64,000 nucleotides of DNA. Source: Microbacterium saccharophilum. GTDB taxonomy: Bacteria > Actinomycetota > Actinomycetes > Actinomycetales > Microbacteriaceae. The notes below the pieces were generated by a model. It was not told where the DNA came from. It saw nothing but the letters and a program-made list of their open reading frames with translations, and made no database searches. Positions 56,650 through 64,000 of this stretch are shown piece by piece. Every line of letters starts with the position of its first letter. The first letter of the stretch is position 1. The DNA lies in the NCBI RefSeq assembly GCF_007992455.1, contig NZ_BKAH01000004.1:124001-188000 (forward strand), read 5' to 3'. The position numbers and the translations under genes are program-made.

Positions 56650-57210
56650 ATGGCATCCACCGCAGACATCAGGAACGGCGTCGTCCTCAAGATCGACGGA
56701 CAGCTCTGGAGCGTCGTGGAGTTCCAGCATGTCAAGCCCGGCAAGGGCGGCGCGTTCGTCCGCACGAAGCTGAAGAACGTCGTCTCGGGCAAGACCGTGG
56801 ACCGCACGTACAACGCGGGCACGAAGATCGAGATCGAGAACGTCGACCGCCGCGACTACACGTACCTGTACAACGACGGCGACAGCTTCGTGTTCATGGA
56901 TGTCGCCGACTACGACCAGCTGACCGTCCCGGCGGCGACCGTGGGCGACGCGAAGAACTTCCTGCTGGAGAACCAGCAGGTCCAGATCGCGCTCAACAAC
57001 GACAACCCCCTGTACGTCGAACTCCCGGCATCCGTCGTGCTCGAGATCACGTACACCGAGCCCGGCCTGCAGGGCGACCGCTCCTCGGCGGGCACGAAGC
57101 CCGCGACCGTCGAGACGGGCTACGAGATCCAGGTGCCGCTGTTCCTGGAGACCGGCACGAAGGTCAAGGTCGACACGCGCACGGGTGACTACCTCGGTCG
57201 CGTGAACTGA
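56650..57210 (+). CDS. efp: Translation elongation factor P
   Basis: Relieves ribosome stalling at polyproline. 186 residues, three beta domains: KOW-like N-terminus with loop [17 protein letters not shown] (Lys at the tip position), central OB domain ([25 protein letters not shown]), and C-terminal OB domain ending [16 protein letters not shown] 56650 with ACGGAAAC upstream. nusB follows 3 nt after. Confidence 0.97.
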   Translation: MASTADIRNGVVLKIDGQLWSVVEFQHVKPGKGGAFVRTKLKNVVSGKTVDRTYNAGTKIEIENVDRRDYTYLYNDGDSFVFMDVADYDQLTVPAATVGDAKNFLLENQQVQIALNNDNPLYVELPASVVLEITYTEPGLQGDRSSAGTKPATVETGYEIQVPLFLETGTKVKVDTRTGDYLGRVN

Positions 57211-57213
57211 GCG

Positions 57214-57624
57214 TTGAGCGCCCGCAGCAAGGCGCGCAAGCGCGCCCTGGACATCCTGTACCAGTCCGACGTCCGCGGTGACGACCTCGCCGTGACGCTC
57301 GCCGCCGAGGCGCAGCGCGCGGCCAGCGAACCGTCCCGCGAGGCGTCGTGGCTGTACGCGCGCGAGATCGTCGACGGCGTCATCGACAACCGTGACGACA
57401 TCGACGAGCAGATCGTCACGCACGCCCGGGACTGGAAGCTCGAGCGGATGCCGGCCGTCGACCGCGCGATCCTCCGCATGGGCGTGTGGGAGCTGGTCTA
57501 CAACGACGAGGTGCCCACCGCCGTCGTGATCGACGAAGCCGTGGAACTCGCCAAGGAGTTCTCCACCGACGACTCCAGTTCGTTCGTGCACGGCGTCCTG
57601 GCGCGCATCGCTCGCTCCCACTGA
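57214..57624 (+). CDS. nusB: Transcription antitermination factor NusB
   Basis: All-helical rRNA antitermination factor that pairs with S10/NusE. 136 residues: SARSKARKRALDILYQSDVRGDD (RNA-binding arginine-rich start), ERMPAVDRAILRMGVWELVYNDEVPTAVVIDEAVELAKEFSTDDSSSFVHGVLARIAR. TTG start at 57214 is the only sensible start and is 3 nt after the efp stop. Confidence 0.95.
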   Translation: MSARSKARKRALDILYQSDVRGDDLAVTLAAEAQRAASEPSREASWLYAREIVDGVIDNRDDIDEQIVTHARDWKLERMPAVDRAILRMGVWELVYNDEVPTAVVIDEAVELAKEFSTDDSSSFVHGVLARIARSH

Positions 57625-57647
57625 CATCGGCACGCGAAGCCGCCGCC

Positions 57648-60587
57648 ATGGATGCCGCTCGCCGCACCCCGGGTGAGGCGGCGCCGTCCTGGCGCACCCT
57701 CCTCTCCGCTCCACCGGCGGAGTTCGAGCCGCTCGCCCTCGGCGTCGAGCTGCGCCAGCGCGAGACCTCCGGGGAGGCCCACTGGGCGCCGCGCCGCGTG
57801 CAGGCCGTCACCCCCCGCCGCTTCGCGCACGATCCGTTCGACCTCCTCGTGGGCCTCCGCCCGCTCATGCGCGGCGCCGCGGGCTGGATCAAGGGGGACG
57901 TGACCTGGGAGTCGCTGCGCCGCACCGGCCGCGGACGACGCTGGAGCCGGGCGCAGGTGCGCTGGTTCACCGAACTGCACGCCCTCGCCCGCGACGACCG
58001 GATCCTCGGCGGCTTCGCCGACACGTCCGAATGGCTCACCCTCGACACGATCGAGGCCACGCTGCTGTGGCCGCACCTGCGCACCGCCGCGGATCTCGGC
58101 ATCCCGATCGTCCCCACCCGAAAGGACCTCGACGTGACCCTCGCGGCCGGCGCCGCCGTCGAGGTCGTCCTGAGCCGCGACGACGCGGGCCTGCACCTCG
58201 CCCCGCGGGTGGAGATCGACGGCGCTTCCGCCGACGCCCCGGCCGTGCGTCCCGTCGCCCGGAGCGGGGTGTACGCCGTCGCACTGGACGGCGCCCGTCT
58301 CCGCGTCACGCTCGCTCCCGTGCCGCTCAGCGAGACGGCCCGCGCCATCCTCCTCGCGCCGGCGCCCGTCCGCGTCCCGGCGGACGAGGTCGACGACTTC
58401 GTGCGCGAGGCGTATCCCGCGCTCGCCCGCCACGTCACGCCGGCGCCGGGGCTCGACCTGCCGACCCCGCGGCACACGACCCTCGTCGCGACGGTCGCCT
58501 TCCAGCCCGGCGACACGATCGACTACGCCCTGCGCTGGGAGCGCGCCGGCGCCGGCAGCGCCCCGTACGAGCCGCCCGCCGACGACGCCGAGGCCGCCAC
58601 CGCCCAGGCGCTCGAACGCGCGTGGGACGACGCCGTCCCGCTGCCCTTCGCGCCGGTCGCGACGCTGCGCGGCGTCGACGCGGCCGAGTTCGGCGCGCAC
58701 GCCCTGCCCCTGCTGGAGTCGCTCGACGGGGTCCGCGTCGTCGTGACGGGGACCCGCCGCCGCTACCGGGAGCTCACCGATGACCCGCGGATCACCGTCT
58801 CCACCGTCGAGTCCACCGACCCGGACTGGTTCGACCTCGGCATCATCGTCGAGATCGGCGGGCGACGCGTGCCGTTCACGCCGCTGTTCACGGCGCTGGC
58901 GCTGCGGCGGAAGAAGATCCTGCTCAGCGACGGCCGGTACTTCTCGCTCGCCCACCCGGCCCTGGACCGGCTCCGCGAGCTCATCGACGAGGCCGCCGAA
59001 TTCGACGAATGGGAGACCGGTCCGCGCATCAGCCGCTACCAGGCCGCGCTCTGGTCGGACTTCGAGGACCTCGCCGACGTGTCCGAGCCCGCGGTGAGCT
59101 GGCGGGAGGCGGCGAGCGCGCTGCGGAACGTCGAGCCGGTCGACCACGCACCGCTTCCCGCACGGCTGCACGCCGAGCTGCGCCCCTACCAGCGGGACGG
59201 CTTCGACCGGCTCGCGTTCCTCTGGCGGCACCGGCTCGGCGGCATCCTCGCCGACGACATGGGCCTCGGCAAGACGCTGCAGGTGCTCGCGCTCCTCGCG
59301 CACGCCCGGGAGACGGGGGAGCGGCGCCCGTTCCTCGTGGTCGCGCCGACCTCGGTGCTGTCGGTCTGGCGGGAGGAGGCCGCCCGCTTCACGCCGGACC
59401 TGCGCGTCCGGGTCGTCGATGCCACGCGCGCCACGAGCGGGATGCCGCTGGCCGACGCGGCGGCGGGCGCCGACATCGTCGTGACCTCGTACACGCTGCT
59501 GCGCCTGGATGAGGGGGAGTTCACCGCTGCCGAGTGGGCTCTCGTCGTGCTGGACGAAGCCCAGTTCGTGAAGAACCGCCGCACGCGCGCCTACCGCGCG
59601 GCCGCGGCGCTCCGCGCGGACGTCACGCTCGCCGTCACCGGCACCCCGTTGGAGAACTCGCTCGAGGAAATCTGGACCCTCCTCTCCCTGACCTCCCCGG
59701 GCCTGTTCGCCTCCGCCCGCCGGTTCCGCGAGGAGTATGTGAAGCCGATCGAGAAGGGCAAGGTGCCGGAGAACGTCGAGGGCGGCCCCTACCGCGCGCG
59801 GCGCATCGAGCGCCTGCGCCACCGCATCCGTCCCTTCGTCCTGCGCCGCACGAAGGAGCTCGTCGCCGCCGAGCTCCCGCCCCGGCAGGAGCAGGAGCTG
59901 CGCATCGAGCTCAGCAGCGCGCACCGGACCGTCTACGACACCGTCCTGCAGCGGGAGCGGCAGAAGGTGCTCGGGCTCCTGGACGACCTCGACCGCAACC
60001 GGTTCATCGTGTTCCGCTCCCTGACGCTGCTGCGCATGCTCGCGCTCGCGCCGTCGCTCGTGGATGCCGGGAACATCCGCTCGAGCAAGCTCGATGCCCT
60101 GCTGGAGCGCCTCGACGAGGTCGTCGCGGAGGGTCACCGGGCTCTCGTCTTCAGCCAGTTCACGTCGTACCTGACCCTCGTCGCGGCGGCACTGGACGCG
60201 CACGGCATCCGCCACGTCTCCCTGGACGGGTCCACGCGCGACCGCGCCGGGACCGTCGAGGAGTTCCGCGGCGGCGACGCGCCGGTGTTCCTCATCAGCC
60301 TGAAGGCGGGCGGCTTCGGACTCACCCTCACCGAGGCGGACTACGTCTTCCTGCTCGACCCGTGGTGGAACCCCGCCGCCGAGGCGCAGGCGATCGACCG
60401 CACCCACCGGATCGGCCAGGATCGGCCGGTCAACGTGTACCGGCTCATCGCGGACGGGACGATCGAGGAGAAGGTGCTCGCGCTGCAGGAGCGGAAGGCC
60501 CGGCTGTTCCACGCCGTCCTGGACGAGGACGAGCTGCTCTCCCGCGCGCTCACCGCCGACGACATCCGCGGCCTGTTCGAGGACTGA
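57648..60587 (+). CDS. SNF2-family DEAD/DEAH helicase-like ATPase
   Basis: 979 residues. The N-terminal half (to about 500) is the actinobacterial SNF2-associated region without a recognisable zinc finger. The C-terminal half is a full SNF2 motor: ELRPYQRDGFDRLAFLWRHRLGGILADDMGLGKTLQ (motifs Q and I), TSYTLLRLDEGEF, VVLDEAQFVKN (motif II), VTGTPLENSLEEIW (III), then ALVFSQFTSYL, SLKAGGFGLTLTEADYVFLLDPWWNPAAEAQAIDRTHRIGQ (V-VI). ATG 57648 was chosen although no ribosome binding site is clear. Such proteins remodel protein-DNA complexes; the role here is unknown. Confidence 0.9.
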   Translation: MDAARRTPGEAAPSWRTLLSAPPAEFEPLALGVELRQRETSGEAHWAPRRVQAVTPRRFAHDPFDLLVGLRPLMRGAAGWIKGDVTWESLRRTGRGRRWSRAQVRWFTELHALARDDRILGGFADTSEWLTLDTIEATLLWPHLRTAADLGIPIVPTRKDLDVTLAAGAAVEVVLSRDDAGLHLAPRVEIDGASADAPAVRPVARSGVYAVALDGARLRVTLAPVPLSETARAILLAPAPVRVPADEVDDFVREAYPALARHVTPAPGLDLPTPRHTTLVATVAFQPGDTIDYALRWERAGAGSAPYEPPADDAEAATAQALERAWDDAVPLPFAPVATLRGVDAAEFGAHALPLLESLDGVRVVVTGTRRRYRELTDDPRITVSTVESTDPDWFDLGIIVEIGGRRVPFTPLFTALALRRKKILLSDGRYFSLAHPALDRLRELIDEAAEFDEWETGPRISRYQAALWSDFEDLADVSEPAVSWREAASALRNVEPVDHAPLPARLHAELRPYQRDGFDRLAFLWRHRLGGILADDMGLGKTLQVLALLAHARETGERRPFLVVAPTSVLSVWREEAARFTPDLRVRVVDATRATSGMPLADAAAGADIVVTSYTLLRLDEGEFTAAEWALVVLDEAQFVKNRRTRAYRAAAALRADVTLAVTGTPLENSLEEIWTLLSLTSPGLFASARRFREEYVKPIEKGKVPENVEGGPYRARRIERLRHRIRPFVLRRTKELVAAELPPRQEQELRIELSSAHRTVYDTVLQRERQKVLGLLDDLDRNRFIVFRSLTLLRMLALAPSLVDAGNIRSSKLDALLERLDEVVAEGHRALVFSQFTSYLTLVAAALDAHGIRHVSLDGSTRDRAGTVEEFRGGDAPVFLISLKAGGFGLTLTEADYVFLLDPWWNPAAEAQAIDRTHRIGQDRPVNVYRLIADGTIEEKVLALQERKARLFHAVLDEDELLSRALTADDIRGLFED

Positions 60588-60668
60588 CCCGACCCGCCTC
60601 GTTTTGCACGGCACCGCTGCCCGGACGCGCGGACCACCTCCCGTAAACTCTCGGCAGGAGGATTCAGC

Positions 60669-62249
60669 ATGCGCATCACCGGTCTCGGCCACGCAGGAAT
60701 GTTCATCGAGACCACGGGCGGCAGCATCCTGTGCGACCCCGTGGTCGGCTCGTCGTTCTACGGCTCGTGGTTCGTGTTCCCGGACAACCGGGCGCTCGAC
60801 TGGGAGCGCTTCGGGGCGGCGGACTTCCTGTACATCTCGCACCGCCATCGCGACCACTTCGATCCCCGGGCGCTGCAGCAGTACGTGTCGAAGGACATCG
60901 AGGTGCTGCTGCCGGACTACCCGACGGACGACCTCGAGCAGGATCTCCGCGCGCTCGGGTACGACAACATCACCTACACGCGCGCCGGCGAGGTCATCGA
61001 GCGCGGCTCGCTGAAGATCATGATCACGCCGCTGCGCGCACCCAGCGACGGCCCCATCGGCGACTCCAGCCTCTCCGTCGACGACGGCACGGCGTCGATC
61101 CTCAACCAGAACGACTCGCACCCGCTGGACCTGGAGAAGCTGCTGTCGTTCGGCAAGCCGGAGGCGTACTTCACCCAGTTCTCCGGCGCGATCTGGTGGC
61201 CGATGGTCTACGACCTGCCGCAGGAGGCGAAGCGCAACTTCGCCCACCTCAAGCGTGAGGCCCAGCACAAGCGCGCCATGTTCTACATCGAGAAGGTCGA
61301 CGCGCCGCACGTCTTCCCGATGGCGGGGCCCCCGATGTTCCTCCGCGATGAACTGTTCCGCTACAACGGCCTCGGCCAGGAGGACGACTCGATCTTCACC
61401 GACCAGGCGCAGTTCCTGGCGCGGATGAAGGAGGAGGCGCCGCAGTACGACGGTCACTACTTCCTCCCGGGCACCGTCGTCACCCTCGAGGGGGGCGAGG
61501 TGAGCGTCGAGCAGAGCCTGTACACGGATGCCGAGATCGAGCGCATCTTCACCGACAAGTGGGCCTATCTGGAGGAGCAGCGCGCCTCGCGTCAGCAGGA
61601 GATCGCCGACGAGGTCGCCTCGCGCTCGCCCATCCTGCCGCCCGCCGAGATGCTCGCCGCGCTCCAGGAGTGGTGGGAGCCGCTGCTGCGCCGCGCACGC
61701 ACGATCCGCACCGGCGTCGGCGGCCCCGTGCGCTTCACGATCGGCGACCTCGACATGGTCGTGGACTTCCCGAAGGCGAAGCTCCGCGAATACGCGGGGG
61801 AGGAGACCGGGTACTGGTTCACGATCCCCGCCGATCTCGTCTCCACGAACCTCGCCGAGCGCGAGATCGACTGGTCGAACTCCATCTTCCTGTCGATGCA
61901 GTTCCAGGCCGGACGCGTCGGGAAGTTCAACGAGTTCATCTACACCTTCCTGAAGTGCCTGTCCCGCGACCGCATCGAGTACGTGGAGAACTGGTACGCC
62001 GAGCAGGCCGACGTGTCCGAGGACATCGAGCTGGCCGACTGGACCGTGCAGCGCCGCTGCCCGCACCTGCGCGCCGACCTGTCGAAGACCGGCAAGATCG
62101 AGGACGGCGTCCTCACCTGCTCGCTGCACGACTGGAAGTGGGACCTCGCGACCGGCAAGTGCCTCACCACCCACGGACACCCGGTGCGCGCGTCCCGCAG
62201 CGTCGACGGCGAGATCACCGAGGCCGCGACGCTGCCCGCCGCGGTCTGA
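60669..62249 (+). CDS. MBL-fold hydrolase fused to a Rieske [2Fe-2S] domain
   Basis: 526 residues. Residues 1-300 form a UlaG-like metallo-beta-lactamase fold (MRITGLGHAGMFIETTGGSILCDP, and ISHRHRDHFD with HxHxDH metal ligands). The C-terminal domain is Rieske-type: Cys464-x-His466 (RRCPHLRAD) and Cys484-x2-His487 (LTCSLHDWKWD), ligating a 2Fe-2S cluster. The fusion resembles CMP-N-acetylneuraminate hydroxylase-like proteins, but the substrate is unknown in bacteria. ATG 60669, with AGGAGG 5-8 nt upstream and TAAACT at 60644 as -10 box. Confidence 0.85.
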   Translation: MRITGLGHAGMFIETTGGSILCDPVVGSSFYGSWFVFPDNRALDWERFGAADFLYISHRHRDHFDPRALQQYVSKDIEVLLPDYPTDDLEQDLRALGYDNITYTRAGEVIERGSLKIMITPLRAPSDGPIGDSSLSVDDGTASILNQNDSHPLDLEKLLSFGKPEAYFTQFSGAIWWPMVYDLPQEAKRNFAHLKREAQHKRAMFYIEKVDAPHVFPMAGPPMFLRDELFRYNGLGQEDDSIFTDQAQFLARMKEEAPQYDGHYFLPGTVVTLEGGEVSVEQSLYTDAEIERIFTDKWAYLEEQRASRQQEIADEVASRSPILPPAEMLAALQEWWEPLLRRARTIRTGVGGPVRFTIGDLDMVVDFPKAKLREYAGEETGYWFTIPADLVSTNLAEREIDWSNSIFLSMQFQAGRVGKFNEFIYTFLKCLSRDRIEYVENWYAEQADVSEDIELADWTVQRRCPHLRADLSKTGKIEDGVLTCSLHDWKWDLATGKCLTTHGHPVRASRSVDGEITEAATLPAAV

Positions 62250-62256
62250 CGACGCG

Positions 62257-62297
62257 GAGAAGGGGGCCGATCGCGCACCGCGATCGGCCCCCTTCTC
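62257..62297. terminator. Bidirectional terminator between convergent genes
   Basis: A perfect 18-bp stem with loop GCACC, 7 nt beyond each gene end. On the minus strand the purine-rich arm follows, on the plus strand CTTCTCG follows. Confidence 0.85.
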
Positions 62298-62303
62298 GTG
62301 ACG

Positions 62304-63119
62304 TCAGGCGGGAACGGCGTACCCGCGGGAGACCCGGCGCGCGAGGCGCACCGCGAGATCGGCGAGCGCGGCGATGAGCACGGCGCCCATGCCGGCCACG
62401 AGCGCCCAGCCGGCGAACTCGAGGTTCGCCTCGGCGAACTGACCGAGCAGCGTCACCGCGATCGACGCGATCCCGATGAGCGGGGCGGCGACCAGCAGCA
62501 CGAGGACGAAGGTCCGTGAGCCGGCGTGCGCCCGCCGGGCGCGCGCCATGGTCCAGGTCACGGCCGCCGCCAGCAGCGGCAGCCAGAAGATGATCGCCCA
62601 CGCGAGCACGAGCGCCGCGGCAGCGAAGAGCACTCCGAGCGCCGCGATCGCGATCGTCGAGCCGTCGAACGCCCCGGTTGCGCGGAGGTTCATCCCGACG
62701 AGCACAGCCGTCGTGACGAGGCAGGCGGCGGAGATGAGCATCGCCGAGAGCAGGTAGCGGTCGGAGGTCCATGCGCCGTCGACGTCCGTGAAGCCATACA
62801 GAGCGGCCACCGACGCGACGGCCCAGAGGACGGCGGCCAGAGCGGCGGTTGCGCCGAGATGGCGCGAGAAGAACAGGGTCACGAGGTTTCCTTTCGATGG
62901 GACGGAGGTGAGGAGGCCTGCCACCAGGCGCGGCTCGCCGAAACGGGCCAGGGCGCGGCGCTGGGCGGTCTCCGGGTCGACGCCGACGGCTTCGAGCCGC
63001 TCGGCGGCGGAGTGCAGGTGGTCGGCGACCTCGTCGAGCAGGTCGGCGCGGTCGCGCCGCCCGTGCATGCCCGTGCCGAGGACCTGGAGGTACTCGTCGA
63101 TCAGGCTGTCTGCGGCCAC
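62304..63119 (-). CDS. Membrane protein co-encoded with PadR regulator
   Basis: 271 residues. The N-terminal 75 residues (DEYLQVLGTGMHGRRDRADLLDEVADHLHSAAERLEAVGVDPETAQRRALARFGEP) match the DUF1700-like or permease-prefix domain usual in proteins encoded with PadR. Six or seven hydrophobic helices follow. GTG 63119 has GAGGAGG 4-5 nt upstream and overlaps the padR end by 19 nt, so the two are co-translated. PadR partners of this kind are often its regulatory target; function otherwise unknown. Confidence 0.8.
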   Translation of the reverse strand: MAADSLIDEYLQVLGTGMHGRRDRADLLDEVADHLHSAAERLEAVGVDPETAQRRALARFGEPRLVAGLLTSVPSKGNLVTLFFSRHLGATAALAAVLWAVASVAALYGFTDVDGAWTSDRYLLSAMLISAACLVTTAVLVGMNLRATGAFDGSTIAIAALGVLFAAAALVLAWAIIFWLPLLAAAVTWTMARARRAHAGSRTFVLVLLVAAPLIGIASIAVTLLGQFAEANLEFAGWALVAGMGAVLIAALADLAVRLARRVSRGYAVPA

Positions 63120-63439
63120 GGGTTCCTCCTCAGGACCGAGTCGACGGCGTCGACGAACTCGCGCCACCCCTGGCGCTGTTCGACGAGTCGGGTCTGGCCC
63201 TGCGCCGTCAGGGCGTAGAGCTTCCGGCGGCGGCCCGAGGTGTCGGACCATTCGTGCTGGAGAAGGCCCGCCCGCTCCAGACGGTGCAGCACGGGGTAGA
63301 CCGTGCCTTCGGCCAGGTCGAACGATCCGCCGCTGCGATCGCGCAGTCGCTCGATGACCCCGTAGCCGTGCAACGGTCCCCCCGAGACGATCGCGAGGAC
63401 CAGCAGGTCGAGATGACCTTTGAGTGCTTCGCTATTCAT
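63101..63439 (-). CDS. PadR family transcriptional regulator
   Basis: 112 residues, a single winged helix with dimerisation helix: [76 protein letters not shown], the full PadR domain. ATG 63439 follows a consensus promoter by 8 nt and is almost leaderless. A 32-bp imperfect palindrome covers the promoter, so autoregulation is likely. The downstream membrane gene is overlapped. Confidence 0.93.
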   Translation of the reverse strand: MNSEALKGHLDLLVLAIVSGGPLHGYGVIERLRDRSGGSFDLAEGTVYPVLHRLERAGLLQHEWSDTSGRRRKLYALTAQGQTRLVEQRQGWREFVDAVDSVLRRNPWPQTA

Positions 63440-63476
63440 ACCTAGGGACACTAGGCCTAGCGTCACTAGGTGTCAA
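63440..63476 (-). promoter_or_regulatory. padR promoter and overlapping 32-bp operator
   Basis: Minus strand: TTGACA (63471-63476), 17-nt spacer, TAGTGT (63448-63453), then 8 nt to the ATG. The palindrome 63440-63471 has two 16-nt arms (ACCTAGGGACACTAGG and its inverse, 14 of 16 positions) and four CTAG cores. Placed over spacer, -10 and start, it suits repression by PadR. Confidence 0.75.
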
Positions 63477-63518
63477 GAGGCGGACTATCATCGAGGGAAG
63501 CAGCCACCTTTAACACCG

Positions 63519-63539
63519 TCCAGAGAGGCGGAGAAGGGA
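63519..63539 (+). promoter_or_regulatory. PyrR-binding RNA loop over the pyrR ribosome binding site
   Basis: TCCAGAGAGG, six bases, then AAGGGA reproduces the conserved PyrR recognition loop of pyr mRNA leaders. Its AAGGGAG end is the ribosome binding site of pyrR, 6 nt before the ATG. PyrR bound with UMP would block translation, as described for Mycobacterium smegmatis. Confidence 0.75.
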
Positions 63540-63545
63540 GCGCGG

Positions 63546-64000
63546 ATGAGCACGCCCACCGTGCACCCCCGCACCGTGATGTCCACCGCTGACATCGCCC
63601 GGGCCCTGACTCGGATCTCCCACGAGATCCTCGAGTCCAACAAGGGGCCCGACGACCTCGTCATCCTCGGCATCCCCACCCGCGGCGTAGCCCTCGCCGA
63701 CCGCATCGCGGCGCTCGTCTCCGAGTTCGGGGGAGCGGCCGTGCCCCGCGGCGCCCTGGACATCACGATGTACCGCGACGACCTGCACCGGAACCCGACG
63801 CGGACGCCCCAGCCCACCCAGATCCCCGCCGGCGGCATCGACGGCAAGACCGTCATCCTCGTCGACGACGTGCTCTTCTCCGGACGCTCAATCCGCGCCG
63901 CCCTCGACGCCCTGCAGGACATCGGGCGCCCCGCCGCGGTGCGCCTCGCGATCCTCGTCGACCGCGGCCACCGGGAGCTCCCCATCCGGCCCGACTTCGT
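63546..64000 (+). CDS. pyrR: Bifunctional pyr operon regulator / uracil phosphoribosyltransferase, N-terminal part
   Basis: The gene runs off the window; 151 codons are present. [51 protein letters not shown] and the PRPP loop [21 protein letters not shown] identify PyrR, an RNA-binding regulator of pyrimidine synthesis with uracil phosphoribosyltransferase activity. ATG 63546 has AAGGGAG upstream, inside a PyrR-binding loop. A TATCAT at 63485 may be the -10 box. pyrB and other pyr genes are expected beyond the end. Confidence 0.95.
   Translation, partial: MSTPTVHPRTVMSTADIARALTRISHEILESNKGPDDLVILGIPTRGVALADRIAALVSEFGGAAVPRGALDITMYRDDLHRNPTRTPQPTQIPAGGIDGKTVILVDDVLFSGRSIRAALDALQDIGRPAAVRLAILVDRGHRELPIRPDF

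Noticed and set aside
57498..62180. Open reading frame of 1560 codons on the minus strand
   Set aside because: It lies antisense to nusB, the SNF2 gene and the MBL/Rieske gene, all clear families. High GC at third positions removes stop codons from this frame; the translation is low-complexity Arg/Gly/Val/Asp without a recognisable domain.

Overview
The window is 64 kb of about 70% GC DNA from an actinobacterium. Codon use is strongly GC3-biased, GTG and TTG starts are common, stop/start overlaps of 1-8 nt are frequent, and many promoters are TANNNT boxes placed just ahead of the start codon. Gene order and protein sequences point to Microbacteriaceae, most likely Microbacterium or a close relative; this is inference from family knowledge. 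Almost everything is conserved chromosomal core with small accessory inserts.

Layout. (1) 1-16.6 kb: end of a DUF3159 membrane protein, a 28-bp palindrome ahead of aconitase, dxs, a Bcr/CflA efflux gene broken by an internal deletion, pepN, then on the minus strand DUF3000, an RNase D-like protein, a thiolase and the fatty-acid oxidation multienzyme, followed by an alpha/beta hydrolase and ZapE. (2) 16.6-22.2 kb: ammonium transporter with a GlnR-type box, a solitary PemK-like protein, four tRNA genes, an ACT protein, an AlkD-like glycosylase and an ArsB/SLC13-type permease. (3) 22.2-30.2 kb: thrS preceded by a short threonine-rich leaderless ORF, a HIT protein, and a vitamin B6 block in which pdxY-pdxR diverge from pdxS-pdxT. 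(4) 30.2-39.8 kb: hemerythrin-like protein, yebC, ruvCAB, yajC-secD-secF, rel. (5) 39.8-46.5 kb: minus-strand DUF349 protein and a shortened peptidyl-prolyl isomerase anchor, rarA, a Nudix gene, an AGTC microsatellite, and rpsD with a structured leader. (6) 46.5-57.6 kb: alaS-ruvX-mltG-aroE-aroC-aroK-aroB, an IS481-type element exactly at the aroB stop codon, then aroQ-efp-nusB. (7) 57.6-64 kb: SNF2 helicase, an MBL-fold/Rieske protein, a PadR regulator with its membrane partner, and the start of pyrR with a PyrR-binding loop over its ribosome binding site.

How the genes work together. The aro genes plus aroQ cover shikimate pathway steps from DAHP to shikimate phosphate and from EPSP to chorismate (EPSP synthase is not here). 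PdxST make PLP de novo while PdxY salvages pyridoxal, with a MocR-type regulator between them. RuvABC, YebC, RarA, the AlkD-like protein and the SNF2 helicase concern DNA repair and gene control. YajC-SecD-SecF assist Sec export, and Rel makes and degrades (p)ppGpp.

The most promising unexplained signals are the Thr-rich leader ORF before thrS, the long hairpin before rpsD, the overabundant interspersed 7-mer GGATGCC/GGCATCC, and the uniform 6-nt spacing between TANNNT boxes and start codons. No CRISPR array, rRNA, prophage or integrative element was seen.
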